Assembly (NCBI GenBank): GCA_036939355.1
Contig: JALLAP010000053.1
Location: forward strand, 1-24,296
DNA length: 24,296 bases
DNA from: Thalassiosira profunda
Taxonomy: Eukaryota; Bacillariophyta; Thalassiosirophyceae; Thalassiosirales; Thalassiosiraceae
Reading direction: 5' to 3'
Below the pieces are notes generated by a model that saw only the letters and a program-made list of their open reading frames with translations, searched no databases and was not told where the DNA came from. Below are positions 1 to 8,186 of this stretch, one piece after another. A program made the translations under genes and the position numbers. Within the stretch, counting starts at the first letter, position 1. Each line of letters opens with the position of its first letter.

Positions 1-512
1 CGGTGCGGCGTGGTGGATGGTGGAGGTGTGTCCAGCGAGGGCACATGGGACAAATCAGATATGGCGAAGCCTTATCTCTACCACACCATTTGATTTTCAG
101 ACGACGTTTTTACATGCGTAGGAATTCAGTACATAATTTATTCTAACTTGTACCCTAGGTACCCATTAGCCTACGTTACCCCTGTGGATAAGATACCATA
201 ATTGTTGCCCTTTGCAATAAAGTTACTCTTCCTCCCTTGGGCAAGAAATAAGCCATATCTGCCCGTCAACAACGTTGACCCAAGTTATTGCGCGAGGGTC
301 TGCAAAGTCAAAGTGCACGTGCTAAGTTAGCTGGGCGAGTCCCACAACAAGCCCCCCTTTGGAGTAGATACAGCGAGTTTGTGTGGGGTCTATTTACATT
401 GACTGCTTCACCACTAACCCATAACACATCACCAAGTGGGTAGATGAAGTTGATGGCGCTTTGGAAGTAGTTGGTAATACAATACCCTGCATTTGAGGTC
501 CTCATTCTCTCC
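1..512. other. Left flank and helicase 3' region, no gene recognised
   Basis: This is the 3' flank of the minus-strand helicase. I recognise no coding region or RNA gene. A frame on the plus strand is open from the left edge to a stop at 119-121 and another to a stop at 91-93, so the end of an upstream gene cannot be excluded. An AATAAA lies near 215-220 on the plus strand. TTTATT near 137 could serve as AATAAA for the minus-strand helicase transcript. A near-palindromic stretch (GTACCCTAGGTAC) lies around 160. Confidence 0.4.
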
Positions 513-2504
513 CTACACCCTGCGACCACGCCCGCCACGTCCCCCACCCCCACGTCCTCCATTTCCACGGCCACTGTTACCCCTGCCTCCGCGACCGCTG
601 CGAACGTCGGTACCCCCAAATCGCTGCTGCTTGGCACCGCCACCCGCATTCGCGCACTCCGCCTCCAAAAAGGCCGGGACCTCCTGCTTCGCCTCTCTCA
701 ATTGCTGTATCAACTTAACGGCAATCTTTCGATTTCCCACCTTCGGGGCATCTCCCGGAACGTACAAAGAGGTGGCCAGGCCCGTATGCCCCGCCCGTCC
801 CGTCCTCCCGATCCTGTGCGTGTACGAGTCGAACTCCTCCGCGGCCGTCGGGAGGTCCATGTTGATGACGTGCTCGACTCCGCCGATATCCAGCCCTCGC
901 GCGGCGACGTCGGTGGCCACCAGGATGCGACACTCCCCTGAGCGGAACTTTGCCAACGCAGCTTCCCTTTGGGATTGCGAACGATCGCCGTGAATTTCGA
1001 CAGCTTCAATGGGGTCAAATCGGAACTCCCACCCGTCCGGACCGCCCTTGGACAGCTGCTTCTTCAGCCACGTCGCCGTTTTCTTCTTCTGGACGAAGAT
1101 GAGCGTGCGCCCCGCCGGACCTTCCTGCACGGCTTCCACCACAAGTTTCAGTTTGTGACGCTTGTCGGGAGTCGCCTCCTTGATCACTTGAGTGATGCTC
1201 TCAGTCGTCGACCCAACGCGTCCCACAGCAATCCACGTGTAGCTGGGACGCAGAAATTCGCTCGCAAGAATCTGGATTTGGTCGGGGAAGGTTGCGGAGA
1301 ACATTGCCGTCTGTCGCTTCGCCTTGGGCGTCATGCCGGACCGCAGCACGAGCTTGCGAATCTGCGGCTCGAACCCCATGTCGAGCACTGAAAGAGGTTG
1401 GTTGGTGAGACGAGACAGCATGTGGTAGACTCGAGGCACAATGTCAAGACAAGCATTCTCACTGCGATCAGCCTCGTCCAATATCAGGTACTGAACAGAC
1501 CGAAGGGATATCAAGTTGCGGTCGACAAAGTCGGTCAACCGCCCGGGCGTCGCGACGATGATCGCTCCATCTCCCGCGAAGGCGAGCTCCCTCAGCTGTT
1601 TGTTCTGGCTCGCGCCGCCATAAACGGCCACTGGCTGCAGCTTTGGGTCGTTGAAGCAAAGCTTTTCGGCCTCCAGCTCGATCTGCGACGCAAGCTCCCT
1701 CGTCGGGGCCATCACGATGCACCTCGGCTCCACGGGCCCCAATTCCCCGTCTGTGTCACTCTTCTTTCCCCCATCCTTTGCATTCTGGGCGGCCAGGGAG
1801 GCGCAGACGGGCAGCAGGAAGGCGCAGGTCTTTCCGGACCCTGTCTGCGCGCAGCACATGAGATCGTGGCCCGCCAGGCCCAACGGAATGGCATGGCGCT
1901 GAATCGGCGTGGACTTGGTGTAGTGCATCCGCTGAACGTTTTTCCTCATGTGCGCGGGGAGGGCCAGGGCGCCAAAGTCGTCGAACACCAGGGAGGCAAC
2001 GTCGTCTGCCGGGCCCTTTTCGTTGCCGTTCTTCTTCGCGTTCTTGCCCTTGTTGCCGCTTTGGGCCACCGCGCCCGGCTTGACGTCCACCGCAATCGAG
2101 GCATACTTTGCAAAGTTGATGCCCTGGGCGCCCTGCTTGCCGAACAGGGCATCCTCCTGCGCCTTCTGCTGGGCTTTGCTCAGAGGTTTGCGAGGCTGCC
2201 GGCGCTGCACCGCCGCCTCCCGCTGGCACCTGTGAAAGTGCTCGTCCTCGGCCCGCGCCTTCCGCTCCATGGATTCCAGCTGCTTGAGCCTCCTCCCCGC
2301 CTTGCGATTCTGGCGCTTCTGCGTGGGATCCATCCCAGGAGCGCCTTGGCCTCCCACGGCGCGCTTTCGCTGCTCGTTCTGTCCTCCTCTGTTGTTGCCC
2401 CCGCCGGTACCCCGGGCGGACTGTTTCTTGTTGGCACCGCCAGCCCCCGACGCGCCGGTGTTCTGCCGCCGGACGCGGGGTTTGTTGCCTTCCGTCGCCG
2501 CCAT
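513..2504 (-). CDS. DEAD-box ATP-dependent RNA helicase, DDX3/Ded1 type
   Basis: This is an ATP-dependent RNA helicase that unwinds RNA duplexes. Ded1/DDX3 relatives act in translation initiation and mRNP remodelling. All core motifs are visible: a Q motif (TPIQRHAIP), motif I AQTGSGKT at about residues 218-225, PTRELASQI, TPGRL, DEAD, SAT in motif III, ATDVAARGLDI and HRIGRTGRAG. The stretch WIAVGRVGSTTESITQ is characteristic of the DDX3/Ded1 clade. The N-terminus is basic and low-complexity, and the C-terminus is an RGG-rich RNA-binding tail. I chose the ATG at 2504 because the 15 residues encoded upstream (to 2549) look like leader sequence. A 75-bp intron at 1388-1462 interrupts the DEAD motif. 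Removing it restores DEADRMLDMGFEPQIRK and gives 638 residues. Family assignment is firm; the exact orthologue is less so. Confidence 0.93.
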   Translation of the reverse strand: MAATEGNKPRVRRQNTGASGAGGANKKQSARGTGGGNNRGGQNEQRKRAVGGQGAPGMDPTQKRQNRKAGRRLKQLESMERKARAEDEHFHRCQREAAVQRRQPRKPLSKAQQKAQEDALFGKQGAQGINFAKYASIAVDVKPGAVAQSGNKGKNAKKNGNEKGPADDVASLVFDDFGALALPAHMRKNVQRMHYTKSTPIQRHAIPLGLAGHDLMCCAQTGSGKTCAFLLPVCASLAAQNAKDGGKKSDTDGELGPVEPRCIVMAPTRELASQIELEAEKLCFNDPKLQPVAVYGGASQNKQLRELAFAGDGAIIVATPGRLTDFVDRNLISLRSVQYLILDEADRSENACLDIVPRVYHMLSRLTNQPLSVLDMGFEPQIRKLVLRSGMTPKAKRQTAMFSATFPDQIQILASEFLRPSYTWIAVGRVGSTTESITQVIKEATPDKRHKLKLVVEAVQEGPAGRTLIFVQKKKTATWLKKQLSKGGPDGWEFRFDPIEAVEIHGDRSQSQREAALAKFRSGECRILVATDVAARGLDIGGVEHVINMDLPTAAEEFDSYTHRIGRTGRAGHTGLATSLYVPGDAPKVGNRKIAVKLIQQLREAKQEVPAFLEAECANAGGGAKQQRFGGTDVRSGRGGRGNSGRGNGGRGGGGRGGRGRRV
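1388..1462 (-). other. Frame-preserving 75-bp intron in the helicase DEAD motif
   Basis: On the minus strand this segment begins GTGAGAATGC and ends CCTCTTTCAG. It is 25 codons long and has no in-frame stop, so the reading frame stays open whether or not it is spliced. Splicing joins GATCGCA to TGCTCGACATG, producing the invariant-looking D-R-M-L-D-M-G sequence. Unspliced RNA would instead encode a 25-residue insertion just after DEAD. Confidence 0.9.
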
Positions 2505-3346
2505 CTTGTTGAATGATATAGAAGGTATCGCTGTGGTAAACTGCAACAATGAACGAAGTGTGTGAGGAAGGGCTTATTGATCTTTGAGACAAGCAGATAT
2601 CCACCCTCAATCGCATTGCAAATACCCGCCCAAATTCGGACGTCTCGGGAGCCCTGCTATTATCACTAAACAAACCCTAGTTGATATCCGTTGGAGGCGC
2701 TGCGGCACAATCTGCGATGACGGATTTCTGCCTGCATTCCCGAAATATCCCCGGCCGCCGCGGAGCACGACAGCACGCGACGGCATTGCTCCCAATCCCA
2801 TACTACCGCGCCCAACGCCTTCCCGCTGCAGACCAACCTACACCTTGCAAACGATCCGCGCCCCGCGCCCCGCAACGACAACAGGGGGATCTTACCTTGC
2901 TCCGCGAGGTTCCTGTCCCCACAGCGTGCCTTCGGCGGGGTTGGGCTGGTCGGCGTTGGAGTGGCTGGAGAGGCGACGTGTTTGTGTTTGGTTGTTGGGT
3001 TTTGGGTGGCCGGGGCGCCCGCAATTCTACTTACGTACAAACCACGATAGGTACTCATACCTACGTAACTTGGCGGAGAAATTGGGCCTCTCTGATTTGC
3101 AAGCAAGCTGAGCCGCGGAGTCGGGAGGAAGCTCCCCTACAACCGTCGGCCTGCTTGGCTGGGCGTCCGAGTCGCCGCCGCCCTCGTCGATGCCGCCGGC
3201 GCTCCCGCTCAGAGGCAACATCAGCGACATCGGCGCCCGTTTTGAGCAAGCGGCTAGGTATCCTGGAGAGTGTCACCCACCCGGCATTGTGCCGGAGCAG
3301 CCCCAATGTCCTCTAGCGCCGCCGAACCCACCTCCTGCCGCTGAGG
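2505..3346. promoter_or_regulatory. Divergent intergenic region between helicase and secreted-protein gene
   Basis: These 842 bases separate two divergently transcribed genes and must hold both promoters and 5' leaders. Open frames here (for example 2584-3111 and 2681-3316, plus strand) have low-complexity translations that match no family I recognise. They lie in GC-rich sequence where chance frames are common. The only structure I see is an inverted TTACGTA/TACGTAA pair at 3031-3068. Confidence 0.5.
3031..3068. repeat. Inverted TTACGTA ... TACGTAA pair
   Basis: Seven-base arms at 3031-3037 and 3062-3068 flank 24 bases that also contain GGTACTCATACC, itself a short imperfect inverted repeat. 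It lies about 280 bp upstream of the secreted-protein start codon. A related TACGTA-rich palindrome precedes the methyltransferase gene at 6910-6937. Function unknown. Confidence 0.4.
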
Positions 3347-6300
3347 ATGCCGCCGCGGCACAGGGCGCTCCTCGCCCTCCTGCTGGGCACGGTGAGTTTT
3401 CCCTCCATAGGGTCTCGGCGTTGATTCCTTTAGTGCCCACGAGATGTGTCATTTCAACGATTCTTCACTCTCAATATACCTAGCAGGCCACCTCGCAGGC
3501 CCTCCTGCACTGCGCCCTGGTGGGCGCCGGCCGGCCCCTCGATGGAGACGCGCCGGGAGGTGTTCATAAATACGCGGAGCACAATCTTGGTAGGACGCAG
3601 GATAAGGACGCCTGCCTGTCCAAATGCAGAAACGTTGCACCCCCCTCGTTGCCACTTCGGGGCTTTTCGTTCTACGAGGATGACGCGGAGGGATTCGGGG
3701 GCGTTTGCAGATGCTGGACGGCTGGGTCCGGCGAGATTGCATCCACGGATGGGGCGGAGGGAGTGGGATATACCTACTGCTACGGATGTCGTTCCGGGGG
3801 CGAAATGAACGAGGCGCCATTTCAAAGACAAGGAATGAGCCGGAGGCCGAGTGCAACACAACCCGATCCATCGCCGAGGGAACGATCTTTGCTGGAGCAT
3901 ATATTAGAGAGTAGGCCCAGTGGAAAGCCGCCGAAACGGATTGATGAATCAGCCAGAGTTGAAATTGCTGCCGGAAACCATCGGTCGATGTCCAGTAGCT
4001 CATCGCGGCCGAGAACATCCGCGGACCCATCGAGCGAGCCTTCGTCGAGCAACTCCAATTCTGATCTGCCACCAAGAACCCTGCTGTCGTCCCCGACACC
4101 ATTGGAAACTCTCGATGAGGCAATTCTGACGGATCTCCTCCAACAATACGACACCTACATTGGATCGACGTCGTGCTCCGCGCCAGAGGGCTCCACCGCC
4201 TTTTCATTTGACTGGCCCGGGACGAGGGCCGAATCGCAGTGGTACGAGGGCAACGTTCCGAAAGAGGAAGCGATGTTCCAGGCCGAGATGACATACACTG
4301 ACACAGGTGGAGACAGGTCGTGGTCTCTCCGTTTTGGAACGAGCGGCGACCTCTACAGCATTTTCACTCCAGACATGTGGGGAGAAACCATTGGACCGCA
4401 GAGCGGCGACGATGCGCCCTGGGTCGACGAGGTGCAGCAGTCGGTGGCGCTGGTGCGGGAGTACAATCGCAACTCCAAATACCCGCAGTTCTGCCCGGGA
4501 CCCGAAATACGCAACGACGACGAATGCAAACGAATGTACATCCACCAAGCGGGGGCGTACCAGCGCGACGAGCCGTACACCGACGTGCCATTCTATTCGC
4601 CGAACTTGGCGAAACATTGTTCTGGCAATTCGTGCCTCTTTGCGAGCTGGGGCACTCATGCACATGTCGATACTCCGTTTACATCGCCCCTCATCTACAT
4701 CAACAAATTCACGAACTGCGGTGACGGAATCATTGAGCACACGCAGATGATACACAATTTCGCGGACTCCAACAACCCTGACGGCAACCCCAACTTTGCG
4801 CGAGATACGGATTACACGTATTTCAACGTGGGGTGGTCCAACGTCAGGACGAGCACCCTGCCCGTCGCCCTTGAGCCCGGCGCAAGAAATGTGTACGCGG
4901 ATACATCCTCTCTGGCCTACGAGGATCCGGACACCACAGATGAGGTCGAAGTCTGCACGTTTGGCGAAGATGGTCGCCGGGACGGAGGTCTATCTGACGC
5001 TGAGTTTCCAGAGTGGGCGGGCGAGAGGACAAATATCAGATGGCTTGGGGGATACACTACGTTCGTGGAAGATGGTTTCGTGACCAATCTGCCTCCGCTG
5101 GAGCTTCCCTGCCGGAAACCTGCCAGTGAGGGCGGCAATTGCGAAGCAAACCCAATCACGTGCTGGGTACGGACCTGCACTGATGCGCAAGTCGCGAGCG
5201 AGGGATACGTGCGATACAGACTCAGAGTTGCTCCCAACAGCTCTCCCAAATGCGCCGCCCATACTCCTGGCGACAAGCCTGACAAAGGATACGTTGGTCT
5301 TCAATGCGACTTTGCTGACACCGGCTTCGGCACGATTAATGCCGGCATCAATTCATTTCCTTGCGCTCCGGGGTAAGTCATCCTTTCTTCTGTTTGCCCT
5401 TGATAGCGATACCATCTCTTACCACGCGCACTCTCTAACAGAGCCGGCCTTTCTTTTGTCAATACGCGAACGTCCTACGAGCTGCCTGTGGCGGTGATAC
5501 GAAATTGGTCCTTCGACAGCAGGCCAAGAGTATTCTTTTCGGTGAAGGCTGACAGTGCAGAAGACGCCATTGATCTGGTGGACGCTCAATTTGACAATAC
5601 TGGCAACTCGGTAGAGCTTTTGATCCAGGCTCAGGGAAAACGATTGGCCAAGAGTGAGCCCTACGACCCGTCTGCGCTCAATGCGTTCACCTTCGTTTAC
5701 GGAAAGGGCGAGGCTTACGAAACAATGGAGGGAGAGGGCCGGAGGAGGCTGGGCACAGGGAAACGCGATTACACCGTCTTCACCCCCAATTGGTGGCGAT
5801 TCACCGTTGGAAACGGTCTGCAGGCCGGTAGTACCTACACGAACCGCGGGTACTACTTCATCTCGAATCTTGGATCGGTGGAGGCAACGGCGGAGTCTCT
5901 TTTGCCCGACATCGCAATAGATGAGATTGGGTTGGAAGAGTGGACGCCTCGCCTCGTCAGCATTTACGCGACGGGACAAACGTTCATTGTCAAAGCGGCA
6001 TTGACAGCTAGAGGCACAACGACAACCTGCGACTCTGCAGCCAAGCTGGCATGCTCCGGTGCATCGACACCGCAGGCCAACCGCGTGCCCTTCTTTTACA
6101 TGACTTGCGGATCTCGGACGTACTTCGGTCCGAATCCGTATCATTTTACTCCTGATTTCGCTGCCACATTTCCCGGACACAGTGATATTGACAATCCCGT
6201 GAGGTCGTATCTGTGCGATGGGCTGGATTCTTCGATACGACCGACTTGGAAGATGATGGGGTTTTTCGATCCGACTGACGCTGGATGCATTGCCTTGGCA

Positions 6301-6726
6301 TCGTCCACCTTTGACGAAACGGTTTGCGACGGAGAGCCCACCAAACAACCCACGGGCACGCCGACGAAACAGCCGATGAAGCAGCCATCCCGTGAGCCGA
6401 GCGCATCTGAGCAGCCTCCTACTCCTAAGCCGACTGACGGCCCATCGCTAAAGTCTGCCAAGGCGAAGAAGAAGAAGAGGGGCAAGGCGAATGTTAAGAC
6501 CGGGAATACTCGGCGGAAGAAGGGCAAGTCTGGGAAGAGTGGAAAGGGTACGAAGAAATGCAAAGGTGAATCGTGCAACAGGAAGAGGATTAGGCCCCAC
6601 GCCCCAAAGGAAACCGTTGATGCAACGACAACTCCGCGATATGACAATGCCAGGAAGAGAAGGCGGTGGAAGAGGATGCGGCCAGGAGAAGAAGGTGGAA
6701 GAGGTGGAGACGACGCGCAATCATAG
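3347..6726 (+). CDS. Large secreted protein with Ser-rich region and lysine-cluster (KxxK) tail
   Basis: I do not recognise a named family. The gene has three exons: 3347-3391, 3487-5372 and 5442-6726. The introns are 95 bp (GTGAGT...AG, phase 0) and 69 bp (GTAAGT...AG, phase 2), and the protein is 1071 residues. Exon 1 encodes only the start of a signal peptide (MPPRHRALLALLLGT), which continues into exon 2 (ATSQALLHC). Next come a Cys-rich stretch of about 80 residues (DACLSKC ... TYCYGC), a Ser-rich linker near residues 182-208, and a long globular region rich in Cys, Trp and Tyr. From about residue 942 there is a TKQPTGTPTKQP spacer of the type common in diatom secreted proteins. The tail is very basic; lysines at 6517-6564 fall on every third residue six times. 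It is probably an extracellular or cell-wall protein. The start and signal peptide depend on the inferred first intron. Confidence 0.8.
6517..6564 (+). other. Six-lysine period-3 cluster (KxxK x5) in the secreted protein
   Basis: The encoded sequence RRKKGKSGKSGKGTKKCK places lysines at positions 3, 6, 9, 12, 15 and 18. This meets the KxxKxxKxxKxxK 'pentalysine cluster' pattern described for silica targeting of Thalassiosira silaffins. The pattern is directly visible; its function here is inferred. Confidence 0.7.
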
Positions 6727-6909
6727 CAGTACTTTGTTTCATAATACTTCGCATGACATGCACACAGCAGCTAAATGCAGAAGCAGGGAGAGAGCAGCTT
6801 CATTGTTTGGAGTAGGAGGTAGGAGGTGCAGCGGCGAGGAGAAGATTCAAGTGAGCGTGCAGGGAGGCAGCGCTCTGCTTCCTAAGGTACCTACGCGACC
6901 TTTTACGTA

Positions 6910-6937
6910 GATACATAGGAGTACGTACTTATGTATC
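6910..6937. repeat. 28-bp near-perfect palindrome upstream of the methyltransferase gene
   Basis: Outer 8-base arms GATACATA (6910-6917) and TATGTATC (6930-6937) are exact reverse complements. They enclose a perfect 10-base palindrome, AGTACGTACT (6920-6929). Only the GG at 6918-6919 breaks the symmetry. It ends about 68 bp before the chosen start codon, so it probably lies in the promoter or 5' leader and could bind a dimeric factor. Confidence 0.6.
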
Positions 6938-7005
6938 GCGCCCCGCCCTCCGCCCTCATCCATCATCCCCTCAACACCAACACACATCAACACACGCGCC
7001 CAAAG

Positions 7006-8076
7006 ATGATGATGGCAGCCTTCGTAACCGCTGCGGCCATCTATCTGCAGTTGGATCTCCGGACGTCCGCGTTTGGAACCTCACCTCCGATCGACGCTAA
7101 ACTCGGCAGTCTCCAACTATTAAATGCGGGCGGCAAAGATTTCGATGGTGATGTCAGTGATGATGCACCGTCGCCCTGGAGGAGACATCTCGTCTCCACT
7201 GCAATGGGAACGCTCACGACAGCACCCCTGCTATCGGGATTGGCGCTCAATCCTCAATCCTGCAGCTGCTGCCAATGTAGGCTGTACAACAACCTGTTGC
7301 TGCCGCCCGCTGCAAATGCGCTCGTGGAGATGACGCCTCCCCCATCCGATCTCGAAAAAACCTACGATCGCCCACGCAACTCGGGCTTTGATCGAGTCTT
7401 CTCGTATGTCATGTCCACCGATATGGATCGCTACGATGCGGAGGCCCGGCCTTACAAATCTGGTCTGTTCAAGAACCTCTTCGATTCGTTGGCGAGGAAT
7501 GGAGGCAGCGATACCGTTCCTTCCGTGGTCGAGATTGGAGGCGGGACGCTCCCAAATGCACCCTACTACGCTCAAGCAGTGGCGGATGGCAAAGTGAAGG
7601 GCCTTGATATCATCAGCGTCGATCCCAATGATTCCATGTTTGGCTATGCACAACAAATCGCCGAGAGTTCGGGGCTGTTGTCGTCCTCTCTCGATACCTC
7701 TTTGAGAAGCGTGCACGGTGTTGCTGAAGCATTACCCTTCGCCGATGGATCCATCGATGCATGTGTGGGAACGCTAACACTTTGTTCAGTGTCGAGTCAG
7801 GAGAGGGCGCTGTCTGAGATACAACGGGTACTGAAGCCAGGGACAGGAAAGTTCTTGTTTTGGGAGCACGTGCTCTCGGATGACCCGGGGATTGCTTTGC
7901 AGCAGAAAATTCTGAGCCCGTTGCAGACCCTTGTGGCCGACGGGTGTCACCTGGATCGAAGGACGGGGGAGAGCATACAAAATGCCGGATTTCGGGGAGG
8001 GGTGGAGATGGGGTACGTGAGATTGGATATCCCCAGTTTCCTTAGCAATACAGTGCTCGGGATAGCCTCCTGCTAG
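7006..8076 (+). CDS. Plastid-targeted SAM-dependent methyltransferase (Methyltransf_11/METTL7-like)
   Basis: This predicted class I methyltransferase uses S-adenosylmethionine; the substrate is unknown. Motif I is VVEIGGGT (about residues 174-181), followed by an acidic strand-2 end (ISVDPND) and a post-motif region with EALPFADGSIDACVGTLTLC and IQRVLKPGTGKFLFWEHV. This arrangement is typical of METTL7/UbiE-like enzymes. I chose the ATG at 7006 rather than 6931 because MMMAAFVTAAAIYLQLDLRTSAF reads as a signal peptide ending in a diatom SAF plastid motif with Phe23. A second targeting signal follows: twin arginines at residues 59-60, a hydrophobic stretch, then PPAANA just before residue 106. 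This looks like a Tat-type thylakoid-lumen signal. The single-exon gene encodes 356 residues. An odd Cys-rich segment (CSCCQC) sits inside the second signal. Confidence 0.82.
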   Translation: MMMAAFVTAAAIYLQLDLRTSAFGTSPPIDAKLGSLQLLNAGGKDFDGDVSDDAPSPWRRHLVSTAMGTLTTAPLLSGLALNPQSCSCCQCRLYNNLLLPPAANALVEMTPPPSDLEKTYDRPRNSGFDRVFSYVMSTDMDRYDAEARPYKSGLFKNLFDSLARNGGSDTVPSVVEIGGGTLPNAPYYAQAVADGKVKGLDIISVDPNDSMFGYAQQIAESSGLLSSSLDTSLRSVHGVAEALPFADGSIDACVGTLTLCSVSSQERALSEIQRVLKPGTGKFLFWEHVLSDDPGIALQQKILSPLQTLVADGCHLDRRTGESIQNAGFRGGVEMGYVRLDIPSFLSNTVLGIASC

Positions 8077-8186
8077 TTGCAATGGAGGTAAACTCGGCTT
8101 TGTCAATCGAACTTCGCGACGCCCTTTGCGATGAAAAATAAGAGAATGCACTATGAAGTTGTAACAGTATCGTTCAGCTCTCAGCA

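Noticed and set aside
1..121. Plus-strand frame open to the left edge, ending at 119-121
   Set aside because: Only 39 codons with no recognisable motif. It cannot be distinguished from chance without sequence to the left.
1398..2516. Long plus-strand open frame opposite the helicase
   Set aside because: It is the antisense of a strongly supported DEAD-box gene in GC-rich sequence. Its translation matches no family and its ends follow the helicase frame.
2584..3316. Plus-strand frames between helicase and secreted-protein genes
   Set aside because: Low-complexity Arg/Pro-rich translations, no recognisable domain, and they overlap each other in different frames. Better explained as promoter and leader sequence.
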